Shown here in pieces: positions 1 through 9,782 of a stretch of DNA of 64,000 bases (position 1 is its first letter; each line of letters starts with the position of its first letter). A model generated the notes under the pieces. It saw only the letters and a program-made list of their open reading frames with translations. It did not search any database and had not been told where the DNA came from. Position numbers and translations under genes: made by a program. This DNA comes from Hymenobacter sp. 15J16-1T3B (GTDB taxonomy: Bacteria > Bacteroidota > Bacteroidia > Cytophagales > Hymenobacteraceae). The DNA lies in assembly GCF_020711235.1 (NCBI RefSeq), contig NZ_JAJFAV010000004.1, positions 419,246-483,245 on the forward strand, read 5' to 3'.

Positions 1-116
1 GCTTGGTGGCTGCGCTTCTGTGTTACCGGAAAAGCGTCGGCACTGAGTAGGCAGCGGCGGGGCGGGGTGCGAGGAAGGCCCTTCGCTTGGGCGTACGCCA
101 GATAAGGATGACGGAC
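1..116. repeat. dispersed intergenic repeat, copy at window edge
   Basis: No gene is visible here. The stretch shares three blocks, in the same order, with the reverse complement of 53216-53311: gtggctgcgctt (6-17), gcgaggaaggcccttcgc (69-86, one mismatch) and aggatgacgg (105-114). The two copies are in opposite orientation. It is probably one member of a family of short intergenic repeats; the left boundary lies outside the window. Confidence 0.45.
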
Positions 117-150
117 GAGCTAATCAGTGGCCGATCAGCTACTTACCGCT

Positions 151-645
151 CTACTCCTTCATGGTGCTCGTCATCTTGCTCTCAATGCTTTTCTGCAGCT
201 CGGGCAGGTGCTCCTGCAGCCGGCGCTGGCCCAGCTCCATGCCGGCCACCATCAGCTGGCTTTGTTTGCCGGTGAATTTCTGGCCGGTGGAGGAAGCGTA
301 AAACTTCTTCAGCTCCTTGAGCTCCTTTTCGCTGAACTCGCGGGCGTAGAGGTCGGCCATGTCGTCCTTGAGCGAGGCCCAGCTCATGTATTTGTTTAGA
401 AAGCTGCGCATTTCGGGCTCCACCGCCTTCAGCTCGGGCCGTTGCGTGAGCTGGGCCGTTACCATCTGATCGAGAGCGCTGGTGGTGGTTTGCTCCATCT
501 GCATGGCTACCAGCAGCTCCTCGGCGGCTTTGCGCTGGGCGGCGGGTACGGGGGCAGCGCTGGGGGCAGCGGCGGCCGTGGTTTGGGCCGTAGCGGCCGG
601 CGCGGCCAGCAGCAGGCCAGCGGCAAGAGCGAGTAAGTATTTCAT
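151..645 (-). CDS. DUF2059 domain exported protein
   Basis: A 164-residue protein. The chosen ATG at 643-645 begins a clear signal peptide (MKYLLALAAGLLLAAPAATA), so a longer reading upstream is unlikely. The mature part is an alpha-helical DUF2059 domain, with the typical pattern of a Met/Gln-rich helix, FLNKYMSW, a Lys/Glu-rich stretch (EFSEKELKELKKFY) and SSTGQKF. DUF2059 proteins are small secreted or periplasmic proteins of unknown function. The gene is divergent from the lipoprotein gene at 904. A role cannot be named from the sequence. Confidence 0.88.
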   Translation of the reverse strand: MKYLLALAAGLLLAAPAATAQTTAAAAPSAAPVPAAQRKAAEELLVAMQMEQTTTSALDQMVTAQLTQRPELKAVEPEMRSFLNKYMSWASLKDDMADLYAREFSEKELKELKKFYASSTGQKFTGKQSQLMVAGMELGQRRLQEHLPELQKSIESKMTSTMKE

Positions 646-903
646 AGCAAGTGCGTACGGGTTTTTTGGCGCTGCGGTCGTGCCCGCACGCAACCATTTG
701 GCCCCAGCGGCTATCTGTAGCAGTGAAGGCGGCAGCGGCGGGGTACTCACTACCAAGCCGCTGCCGTTGTGCTTATCCGCCCCGTGCCGACTCACTACCA
801 CATGCTTATGCTATTTACAAGCGCTGTACTTCGGCCCATCTTTGCATCGTTGGCCGGCGCTACTGCCCGGTCTGCTTCGCCCCCGACTACGCCATTGCCC
901 GCT

Positions 904-1575
904 ATGAACTCAATGCTACCCACCTGGCTGCGCCGCCCCGTGCTGCCCACTGCCCTGGCCGCCGTGCTGCTGTTACCCGGCTGCGGCACCGGGCTCTTCC
1001 CCGAGCCCGAGGGGCAGGAAACGCCCGAATACCAAATCAGCCAAGCCGAGCAAGCCTGGGCCACGCCCTACCGCCTTGGCGACGAGTGGCGCTTCCGCAA
1101 CGCCGCCGGCTACGAACGGCGCTACCAGGTCAAAGGCCTGGCCGACCAGCAACTGCCCGGCATGGCCGCCGGCTCGCAGCGCGTGCAGTACTACCGGCAG
1201 GGCCTGAGCGCCCGCCTGGAGCGCGTCGATTCCGGCTACGTAGCCCGGCCGGGCCAGCAGCAGTACCTGGCCCAGTTCAGCATGAAGGCCGCCGTGCCCA
1301 AGAGCGCCGAGCCGCTGACCGTGGAGCTGACCTGGGGCCCCAGCCAGCTGCGCCTGCCCGCCGCCGCGCAGCCCGGGGCCCTGCCCGCCGATGTGCGCCT
1401 GCTGCCCGCGGCCACGCTGGGCACCCGGCAATACCAGAATGTGTGGGAGTACACCAGCCTGCTGACCTCGGCCGCCCGCGTGCCGGCCGGCGCCGTGCGG
1501 CAGGTGTACTACACGAAGGAAAACGGTGTCGTGCGCTTTGTGGAAGCCAACGGCACCGTGTGGGACCGACAGTGA
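904..1575 (+). CDS. hypothetical lipoprotein
   Basis: A 223-residue protein. The ATG at 904 gives a signal sequence ending in a lipobox LLPGC, with the acylated Cys at residue 27, so it should be anchored in a membrane facing the periplasm or surface. The mature part has a beta-rich pattern with many aromatic residues (YRLGDEWRF, YERRYQVKG, RQVYYTKENGVVRFVE) and resembles single-domain lipoproteins of unknown function found in this group. Open frame exists upstream of 904, but it lacks a signal sequence and is unlikely to be translated. The family was not recognised. Confidence 0.8.
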   Translation: MNSMLPTWLRRPVLPTALAAVLLLPGCGTGLFPEPEGQETPEYQISQAEQAWATPYRLGDEWRFRNAAGYERRYQVKGLADQQLPGMAAGSQRVQYYRQGLSARLERVDSGYVARPGQQQYLAQFSMKAAVPKSAEPLTVELTWGPSQLRLPAAAQPGALPADVRLLPAATLGTRQYQNVWEYTSLLTSAARVPAGAVRQVYYTKENGVVRFVEANGTVWDRQ

Positions 1576-1685
1576 CCCCTGCGGTTCCACAAATTGGTGA
1601 GTGAAAATGGTGAAGCAGGCGGTTCCCTTTGGGGCCGCCCGCTTTGCGTTTAGGGGCGTAGCTTTCCAACGTTGACTCACTGCGT

Positions 1686-1693
1686 TAACTTTG
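1686..1693 (+). promoter_or_regulatory. possible -7 element upstream of VCBS gene
   Basis: TAACTTTG matches the Bacteroidota -7 consensus TAnnTTTG, about 70 bp before the ATG at 1765. There is no TTG at the usual -33 distance (the nearest is 11 bp upstream), so this is weak. Confidence 0.3.
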
Positions 1694-1764
1694 GCGGGCA
1701 TCGGGTACGGCGACGCATTTTATTCGGGGCGCCGGATTGTTATCATCCTTTTTCACATCGATTT

Positions 1765-3159
1765 ATGAGCCTTTCTACTTACTGGGAGCCTGCGCGCAAG
1801 GGTCTTGGCTTTGCCGCCGGGCTGATGCTGCTGGGTGCCGCGGCCCAAGCGCAATTCGTGCCGGCGGGCACGTACGCGTCGGTGCACAACTACGTGACCC
1901 TGGGCGACACCAACGGCGACGGCCGACTCGACATCGTTACCTGTAACTCCCTCGGCACCGTCGATGTGCTGCTGAGCGGAAGCTCGGGGTTTGCGCCGGC
2001 CACCACTTACACCACGCAGCTCAGCAGCTGCGGCACGGTGGCCGTGGGCGACGTGACTGGCGACGGCCGCGCGGATTTGGTTGCGGGGGACTTCACGGAA
2101 GGCTGGCTGGCGGTGCTGCCGGGCCAGGCCGGCGGCTTCGGCACCCCGACGCGCTACTTCGTGGGCAACAGCAGCCGCATTGCCACCGTGGTGCTGGGCG
2201 ACGTAACCGGCGACGGCCGCGCGGACATCGTGGCCACCGATTACATCACGGGCAACATCGTGGTGCTGCCCGCGCAGGCCGGGGGCGGCTTCGGCACCAT
2301 CAGCACCTACACCATTGCGGGGTTGACGCGGCCCATCGGGGCGCGGCTGGCGGACTTGAACGCGGACGGCCGGCTGGACATCGTCGTGGGCGGCTCGCAG
2401 GTGATAGGCGTGCTGCCGGGCCAGGCCGGCGGCGGCTTCGGCACGCCCCGCACGTACATGATTGGGACGAACGACGTGGCGGACTTCGCGCTGGCGGACG
2501 TGAACCAGGACGGCAGCCTCGACATCGTGGCGCCGGGCCTGGGCAGCGTGCAGCTGTACCTGCTGCAGGCGGGCCAATTCCTGGCCTACGGCTACTACCC
2601 GGCAAACGGCCTGCCCAACGTAACGGCTGTGGCCGACGTGAACGGCGACGGCCGCCCGGATATGTTGACGAACGATTCCGGGACGCGTGACATCGGCACC
2701 CTGCTGGGGCAGCCGGGCGGCGGGTTCGTCAACGGCAACTCCTACACCAACTGGCCGCGGGCAACCGGATCGGCCAGCTACAAAAGCCTGGCCGTCGGGG
2801 ACGTGAATGCGGATGGCAAGCTCGACATCGTTTCGGGCAACATGCTCAGCAACGAAGTGGGCGTGTTGCTGAATACCAGCGTGCTGGCCGCCCGTCCGGG
2901 CGCGGTCAGTCAGGACTTGGCGCTGTTTCCCAACCCGGCCCGGCACGCCGCCACGCTGCACCTGCCCGCGGGGATGGGCGCGCAAGCGGCAACGCTCACC
3001 GTGGCCGATGCCCTGGGCCGCGTGGTGCGCACGCGCGCCCTGCCCGCCGCACCGGGCTGCCAGCCCACGCTTGACCTGACGGGGCTGCGGCCCGGCGTGT
3101 ACACGGTGCGGGTGCAGGCCGGTGCCCGGGCCGCCGTTCAGCGCCTGACGGTGGAATAA
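1765..3159 (+). CDS. FG-GAP/VCBS repeat protein with T9SS sorting domain
   Basis: A 464-residue secreted protein. The ATG at 1765 opens a signal peptide ending near AAAQAQ (residue 30). Seven repeats of the type D-x-N-x-D-G-x-x-D follow (GDTNGDGRLDIV, GDVTGDGRADLV, GDVTGDGRADIV, ADLNADGRLDIV, ADVNQDGSLDIV, ADVNGDGRPDML, GDVNADGKLDIV). This is the calcium-binding FG-GAP/VCBS blade signature, so an integrin-like beta-propeller is expected. The C-terminus carries a type A T9SS sorting domain (LFPNPA ... LRPGVYTVRVQAG ... QRLTVE). It should be exported by the type IX system and attached to, or released from, the cell surface. The ligand is unknown. Confidence 0.93.
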   Translation: MSLSTYWEPARKGLGFAAGLMLLGAAAQAQFVPAGTYASVHNYVTLGDTNGDGRLDIVTCNSLGTVDVLLSGSSGFAPATTYTTQLSSCGTVAVGDVTGDGRADLVAGDFTEGWLAVLPGQAGGFGTPTRYFVGNSSRIATVVLGDVTGDGRADIVATDYITGNIVVLPAQAGGGFGTISTYTIAGLTRPIGARLADLNADGRLDIVVGGSQVIGVLPGQAGGGFGTPRTYMIGTNDVADFALADVNQDGSLDIVAPGLGSVQLYLLQAGQFLAYGYYPANGLPNVTAVADVNGDGRPDMLTNDSGTRDIGTLLGQPGGGFVNGNSYTNWPRATGSASYKSLAVGDVNADGKLDIVSGNMLSNEVGVLLNTSVLAARPGAVSQDLALFPNPARHAATLHLPAGMGAQAATLTVADALGRVVRTRALPAAPGCQPTLDLTGLRPGVYTVRVQAGARAAVQRLTVE

Positions 3160-3431
3160 CCGCAAGGGCTCCTGACGGCAATAGCGCTGGTAGCGGCGCC
3201 GCAAAATCAAACCGCAGAGCCGGCCGGGAACTTCCTCCACGTGCAGCTGGAGTAGTTCCTGGTTTTTATGTTCTGCCCAAAGGAAGGAGCAGCCGGCTTG
3301 GTTCAGCGGCAAGGGGGCCGCCCAACTGCCGGAAGCCCCAGCCGCGCCGCTTGGCGGCTTGGTGCGACGTGGGCAAAATCCGTAGCTTACCCGCTACTGC
3401 TCCGGATTCCCACCTTTTCCTGCTGTTTCCT

Positions 3432-5069
<1,638 letters not shown>

Positions 5070-5128
5070 CAGAGAAGTCGGCGCACAGCTTCGCCATAGT
5101 CAGTGTGGGGACTACGGCAGCACTGGCA

Positions 5129-5329
5129 GTCATTGCGAGCGAAGCGAAGCAATCTTTCCTCCAGGAGCACGACGCTGCAGCTGGTAGAAACCAAAAGTCT
5201 GTCAGAACCGAAACAGCACCGCCCGAAACCGGTAACTCCGGTTTCGGGCGGTGCTGTTTCGGGTTGTGCTAGTTGTGCCGTTTGTGCTGCGAGAGGAAGG
5301 ATTACGTCGTCCTTCGTCCTCGCAATGAC
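5129..5329. repeat. inverted-repeat element with a perfect 25-bp stem
   Basis: The ends are inverted copies: gtcattgcgag at 5129-5139 and ctcgcaatgac at 5319-5329. Similarity continues inward (gaagcgaagcaatctttcct on the left against aggaaggattacgtcgtcc on the right). Inside is a perfect inverted repeat, 5208-5232 against 5238-5262, with a 5-nt loop. No coding frame of note is present. It may be a small non-autonomous mobile element, and the hairpin may also act as a terminator for the synthetase gene. It fills most of the 303-bp gap 5070-5372. Confidence 0.7.
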
Positions 5330-5372
5330 AACGAGGCGAGCCGGCGGCTTGAAACGAGGGCTAAAGCCGTAC

Positions 5373-6551
5373 TCAGATTTTGATGAAGATGCGGCGGCGG
5401 TACAGCTCCCAGGCCAACAGGCCCCAGACGGTGGTGTAATCGAGGGCGTAAAATAGGGCCGCGTGCTGGGGATTGGCAAAGTGGGGCAACACTTGGGTTT
5501 GAAACAGCCAATTGCGCACGGTGTCGGTGGTGCCGTTGGGCATGGTGACATCGTAGGAGCTGAGCAGCTTGTCGACCAGCTCGGAGAGGAAGTAGATGGT
5601 AATGGCGTTGGTGCCGAACACCAGCAGCGGGGCGAGGCCGCGGCGCCACTGCTGCACGTCGAGCAGCCAGTACATGGCGGCCAGCAGGGCGCCGGCAATG
5701 CCGCCGGAGTAGAGCACGAAGGAGCTGGTCCAGAGCTGCTTGTTGATGGGAAACCAGCTGTTCCAAATAATGCCCAGCACGAGGCAGAGCAGGCTGGCGG
5801 CGAACAACCAGGCCACGCGCGTGGCCGCGTCGAGGTCGGTGCGGCGCAGCCAGCGGCCGGCGAATACGCCCAGCAGGCCGGTGCAGATGGACGGGAACGT
5901 GCTCAGAATGCCCTCGGGCTCGAAGGAGTAAAACTCGTCGTAGAGGTGGCGCTGGGTAAGCACGAGGCGGTCGAGCCAGGTGCCGATGTTGGTAAGGCGC
6001 TCCAGGTTGGCGGGCCCCACGCCGGGCACCGGCACCAGCTGCAGCACCAGGTTGTAGGCCACTAGGATAAAGGCGAAAAGGCCGAGCTGAGTGCGCCAGC
6101 GCGTTTTCAGAAAGAGCAGCGAGCAGGCCATAAACACCAAGCCAATGCGCTGCAGCACGCCCATGATGCGAAACGACGTGAAGTAGAATTTCGGCGTCAG
6201 GTCGATGAGCATGCCCAGGGCAATAAGGATGAGCGTGCGGCGTAGAATGGTGAACAGCACCCGCCGCTGCCGGGCCGGGTCGTGGCGGGCGCGGTCGAGG
6301 GCAAAGACCAGCGAGACGCCCACGATGAAGAGAAAGAAGGGAAAAACCAGGTCGGCGGGGCGGCAGCCGTGCCACTCGATGTGGCTCAGCGGAGTATAGT
6401 AGGGGAAGGCACCCGGGAAGTTCACCAGCAGCATCACGATGACCGTGAGGCCGCGGAAGGCGTCGAGGGAAACCAGGCGGCCAGGGCCGGAGGCTTCGGC
6501 CACGGGCGTGGTGTGGGTGGTGGCGCGGGCGGCCTCGTCAACGGATTGCAT
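5373..6551 (-). CDS. NagX-like membrane acyltransferase family protein (DUF5009/HGSNAT-like), copy 2
   Basis: A 392-residue polytopic membrane protein (about ten hydrophobic segments) of the COG4299/DUF5009 family. Relatives include eukaryotic heparan-alpha-glucosaminide N-acetyltransferase and bacterial NagX, which is linked to N-acetylglucosamine use. The N-terminal signature RLVSLDAFRGLTV and the segment DLVFPFFLFIVGVSLVFAL are typical. I chose the ATG at 6549-6551 because the neighbouring paralogue (6733-7920) also begins MQS; an ATG four codons upstream is possible. The two proteins align along their whole length, which points to tandem duplication. The exact reaction is not known. Confidence 0.9.
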   Translation of the reverse strand: MQSVDEAARATTHTTPVAEASGPGRLVSLDAFRGLTVIVMLLVNFPGAFPYYTPLSHIEWHGCRPADLVFPFFLFIVGVSLVFALDRARHDPARQRRVLFTILRRTLILIALGMLIDLTPKFYFTSFRIMGVLQRIGLVFMACSLLFLKTRWRTQLGLFAFILVAYNLVLQLVPVPGVGPANLERLTNIGTWLDRLVLTQRHLYDEFYSFEPEGILSTFPSICTGLLGVFAGRWLRRTDLDAATRVAWLFAASLLCLVLGIIWNSWFPINKQLWTSSFVLYSGGIAGALLAAMYWLLDVQQWRRGLAPLLVFGTNAITIYFLSELVDKLLSSYDVTMPNGTTDTVRNWLFQTQVLPHFANPQHAALFYALDYTTVWGLLAWELYRRRIFIKI

Positions 6552-6675
6552 AAGCGGCAACATAGGCGCGGCAGCGGGGGTAAGGCGTACCGCCGGCCGG
6601 CGTAATTATTTTTTAGATCGGGTAAATGGCGTTGCCATGAGGCGCGGCCGGCGTCAGCATAGCCGTGCCGGCCTT

Positions 6676-6696
6676 ACGCGAACTGAAAGTTCGCGT
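6676..6696. repeat. short hairpin between the NagX paralogues
   Basis: acgcgaact and agttcgcgt form a perfect 9-bp stem around a gaa loop. It sits between two genes of the same strand and has no T-run, so a terminator role is uncertain; it may be a short dispersed palindrome. Confidence 0.45.
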
Positions 6697-6732
6697 TACA
6701 ACGCGCCAACCGGCGCCTCGGCTTAGGGCGGC

Positions 6733-7920
6733 TCAGACCTTGATGATGATGCGGCGGCTGTACATCCACCACAAAATGCCCAGCCAGATCAGTATCAGCG
6801 TCACGGCGCCGGCGAGGGAGGCGTTGCGCGGGTCGGCAAACACGGGCACGAACAGGGTCTGGTACAGCCACTCCTTCAGGCCGGTATCGGCCGCCTTGCC
6901 CGTGGGGTCGGGCATGCGGATGAGGCTGAGCGTGCGCGGAATCAGGCCGGAGAGGAAGAACACGGTGATGGCGTTGACGCCGTAAACGAGAAAGGGCTTG
7001 ATCCAGCCGCGCCAGCCCTGCACGTCGCAGAGCCAGTAGAGCAGGGCCAGGCCGCTCACGGCCATGCCGCCGGTGTAGAGCACGTAGGAGCTGGTCCAGA
7101 GGCTTTTGTTGACGGGAAACCAGCTGTTCCAGATCAAGCCGAGCACGATGAGCAGGGTGCCGTCGACGAACAGCCACACCACTTTCTCGGCCGGCTGCAC
7201 GTCGCGCCGCCGCAGCCACTGCGCCGTGACGACGCCCAGCAACCCGGTACCCACGGCCGGCACGGTGCTCAGCAGGCCTTCAGGGTCCCAGGTTTTGCTG
7301 CTTTTCCAGAGGTGGGCCGAGGTGAGCAGGGTGCGGTCGAGCCAGGCGCCGAGGTCGTGGCCGGGCAGCAGCTCGGCGCTGGCGTAGCCCGGGGCGGGCA
7401 CCAGCTGCAGCAGCACGTTGTAGCCGACGAGCAGGCCGGCCAGCGTCCAGAGTTGGGTGCGGCGCGAGGTGGTCAGAAACAGCGCCGAACAGGCAAAGAA
7501 CACCAGCCCGATGCGCTGCAGCACGCCCAAGATGCGCACCGTGGCGAAGTCAAACTTGGGGTAGAGCGAGAGCAACAGGCCCAGCCCGAACAGCACCGCC
7601 GCCCGCCGCGCCACCCGCAGCAGCGTGGGCCCCAGCGGCTCGTGGCGCTGCTTCACCCCGTCCAGCGCGTACACCAAGGACACGCCCACGATGAAGAGGA
7701 AGAAGGGGAAAATCAGGTCGGTGGGCGTGCAGCCGTTCCACGGTGCGTGTTCCAGCGGCTCGTAGATGTGGCCCCAGTCGCCGGGGTTGTTCACCAGGAT
7801 CATGGCCATGACGGTGATGCCGCGGAACACGTCGAGCGAGACGAGGCGGCCCGGCTGCGAGGCCTCGGCCAGCGGCTGGGTGTGGGTGGTGGCTTCGGCG
7901 GCCTGGGTGGTGGATTGCAT
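6733..7920 (-). CDS. NagX-like membrane acyltransferase family protein (DUF5009/HGSNAT-like), copy 1
   Basis: A 395-residue polytopic membrane protein, paralogous to the gene at 5373-6551 (shared RLVSLD.FRG.TV near residue 30, DLIFPFFLFIVGVSLVYAL near 70, and the C-terminal YSRRIIIKV). NagX proteins are thought to act in amino-sugar metabolism in the cytoplasmic membrane. Its ATG shares the A with the stop of the upstream gene (TGATG at 7918-7922), so the two are probably translationally coupled. The nearby NagB-like gene supports an amino-sugar role, but this is contextual. Confidence 0.91.
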   Translation of the reverse strand: MQSTTQAAEATTHTQPLAEASQPGRLVSLDVFRGITVMAMILVNNPGDWGHIYEPLEHAPWNGCTPTDLIFPFFLFIVGVSLVYALDGVKQRHEPLGPTLLRVARRAAVLFGLGLLLSLYPKFDFATVRILGVLQRIGLVFFACSALFLTTSRRTQLWTLAGLLVGYNVLLQLVPAPGYASAELLPGHDLGAWLDRTLLTSAHLWKSSKTWDPEGLLSTVPAVGTGLLGVVTAQWLRRRDVQPAEKVVWLFVDGTLLIVLGLIWNSWFPVNKSLWTSSYVLYTGGMAVSGLALLYWLCDVQGWRGWIKPFLVYGVNAITVFFLSGLIPRTLSLIRMPDPTGKAADTGLKEWLYQTLFVPVFADPRNASLAGAVTLILIWLGILWWMYSRRIIIKV

Positions 7921-8321
7921 CAGCGTAGTAGGGTGTTGAGCTCGGTCCAGCCGTTGTCGTAAGCCGGGCCGGCAAGCAATTTAGCAGCTCGTTGCAGCGC
8001 GCGGCTCTCCGCTTCGTCAAGTACCTGAAGCTGAATCCGGTTTTCGGGCCCGAAGTGGCAGTAGCAACGCACCGAGAAGGGGTCCTGCGGGTCGAATTTT
8101 ACGACCAGAAACCAGGTGCCGCTGCCGAAGCTGCCGCGGGGATTGAGGCTTAACCGACAGTCCGTGATATAGCTCCGCTGCTGCGTAACGGCTTCGATAT
8201 CAGTCAGCAGAGCGTCCATCAGCGCCGCAGCCTGCGTCCAGCAGTACTGATGCCGGGCGGCGGCGCGTGGCTGGGCGTTAAGGCCTTCGTGAATCAGCGC
8301 CAAGTGAGTGTACGTCTGCAT
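7920..8321 (-). CDS. hypothetical protein coupled to NagX-like gene
   Basis: A 133-residue soluble protein with no signal peptide or membrane segment. The ATG at 8319-8321 (MQTYTHLALIHEGL) is the natural start. The body mixes helices (AAALMDALLTDIEAV) with strands (GTWFLVVKFD, FSVRCYCHFG). Its stop TGA overlaps the start of the NagX-like gene by one base, so it is probably co-translated with that gene. I did not recognise the family. Confidence 0.72.
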   Translation of the reverse strand: MQTYTHLALIHEGLNAQPRAAARHQYCWTQAAALMDALLTDIEAVTQQRSYITDCRLSLNPRGSFGSGTWFLVVKFDPQDPFSVRCYCHFGPENRIQLQVLDEAESRALQRAAKLLAGPAYDNGWTELNTLLR

Positions 8322-8397
8322 GCAGTACCGGTAAAACGAAGGCCTATTACCCGGGAAAAGCCCGAGCCGGCAACGTAGCCGCTTCGAATAACGCAAA

Positions 8398-8426
8398 ACT
8401 CCCCGCCTCGGCGGGAGGCGGGGAGT
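8398..8426 (-). terminator. rho-independent terminator of the SusD gene
   Basis: A perfect 12-bp stem (8398-8409 with 8415-8426) and a 5-nt loop lie 14 bp after the SusD stop. A short T-run follows on the minus strand (agtttt). Confidence 0.8.
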
Positions 8427-8440
8427 CGGCAAGCGGCGGG

Positions 8441-9757
8441 TCAGATGGCCGGGTCGGTGGGCGTGGAGGGGTTGTTTTCGCGCTCCACGCGGGGGTAGGG
8501 GAGAAAATTGCGGTTGCGTTCGGCGTTGGGGGTGCCCGGTCCGGGGCGGCCGAAGCGGCGGCTGTCGTCGAGGCGGAAGCCCTGGAACGCCAGCTCCACC
8601 TGCCGGTTGCGGTAAATATCGAGCAGCACCGCGTCCTGGGTGAGCGGGCCGGTGTAGGGGCTCAGGCCCGCGCCGGGAGGCGCCGTGGGCAGGCCGGTGG
8701 TGGTCGTGGTGGCGGGGGCGAAGCTGGTGCGCACCCGGTTCAGCTCGGTCACGGCGTTGGGCAGGTCGTTTTTGCGGGCGTAGGCCTCGGCTCGGATCAG
8801 CAGCATCTCGCCGGGCACGTACACCGGAATGGGCGCGCTGTTGGCGGTGTAGAAGCCGGTGCCGCGGTTTTGGGTAGACGTGGGCGCGGCGCGGGTATAG
8901 AACGGGATGCGCAGGTCGCCGGCTTCGGGGGCCAGCGCGGCGGGCAGGCCCAGGTTCCGGTCGGTGGGCTCAAACACGTTGCGGTTGGTGAAGGTCACCT
9001 CCGCCAGCGGGTTGCGGGTGTTGTCGTCGAAGTTGAACACCGAGCGGCTGGCCAGGTCCACGCGGCCGGCGGCGGCAATGGCTTTGTCGTAGTCGCCGGC
9101 CAGCAGGCTGTAGCGCGCAATGAGGGCCTGCAACGTGTTAGCCAAGTTGATGCCGGGCACAATCTTGCTGTTGAAGTCGGCCGAAACCGGCGTGGTGGCC
9201 AGCGTGGCCGCCGCCGTTTCCAGCTGCGTCACGGCCGATTGCAGCAGTTGCACCCGCGGGACGAAGGGCGCGTTTTCGGCCACGGCCAGCGGGCCCTGCT
9301 CGAAGAACATGGCCTGCGTGCCCAGGGCCAGCGCCCGGAAAATGCTGGCGTAGGCAATGATGCCGCTGCGCGTGCCCGCGTCCGGCGCGTTGCCCACGTT
9401 GGCCAGCACCAGGTCGGCGTTGGCCTTCACCAGCTGGGTCTGCGTCCAGAGGTTGCGCACCACCACGTTGCCGTTGGTGACGTTGCCCGCGCCCAGGCTC
9501 ACGTTGTACTCCTCGATGTTGCCCACGTTGATGACCGTCAGCTCGCGGGTGGTGAGCCCGCCCGCGGCCACGATGTTGTAGAGCGGGCTGAGCGCCCCGC
9601 CGGTGGTGAAGCGGTATTGCAGGCCGTTGCACACGGTAATCAGCCCGTCGGAAGTCGAAATAACCTGCTCTTGGCTGGCCGTGCTCGGGTTCAGGTAGTC
9701 CTTGTTGCAGCCGCCCAGCAGCGCTAGGGTAAGCAGCAATGATGCGTATCGTTTCAT
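8441..9757 (-). CDS. SusD/RagB family outer-membrane lipoprotein
   Basis: A 438-residue surface lipoprotein. The signal sequence ends in the lipobox LLGGC (Cys17). The start (NKDYLNPSTASQEQV) and the C-terminal pattern (YRNRQVELAFQGFRLDDSRRFG) are typical of SusD/RagB, the solute-binding lid on SusC-type TonB-dependent channels. The TPR-like central segment contains YVPGEMLLIRAEAYAR. It lies 25 bp downstream of its SusC partner in the same operon and has its own terminator. The substrate cannot be read from sequence; the neighbouring NagB-like and NagX-like genes suggest an amino-sugar-containing glycan. Confidence 0.94.
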   Translation of the reverse strand: MKRYASLLLTLALLGGCNKDYLNPSTASQEQVISTSDGLITVCNGLQYRFTTGGALSPLYNIVAAGGLTTRELTVINVGNIEEYNVSLGAGNVTNGNVVVRNLWTQTQLVKANADLVLANVGNAPDAGTRSGIIAYASIFRALALGTQAMFFEQGPLAVAENAPFVPRVQLLQSAVTQLETAAATLATTPVSADFNSKIVPGINLANTLQALIARYSLLAGDYDKAIAAAGRVDLASRSVFNFDDNTRNPLAEVTFTNRNVFEPTDRNLGLPAALAPEAGDLRIPFYTRAAPTSTQNRGTGFYTANSAPIPVYVPGEMLLIRAEAYARKNDLPNAVTELNRVRTSFAPATTTTTGLPTAPPGAGLSPYTGPLTQDAVLLDIYRNRQVELAFQGFRLDDSRRFGRPGPGTPNAERNRNFLPYPRVERENNPSTPTDPAI

Positions 9758-9782
9758 GGCAAAAATCGGAACGAGTCAGGAG

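Noticed and set aside
1753..3312. Minus-strand frame opposite the VCBS gene
   Set aside because: Antisense shadow of the repeat-encoding DNA; its apparent repeats only mirror the plus-strand repeats.
5103..5456. Plus-strand frame across the 5.2 kb repeat
   Set aside because: It reads through the inverted repeat and has no domain signature; the repeat ends explain the sequence better.
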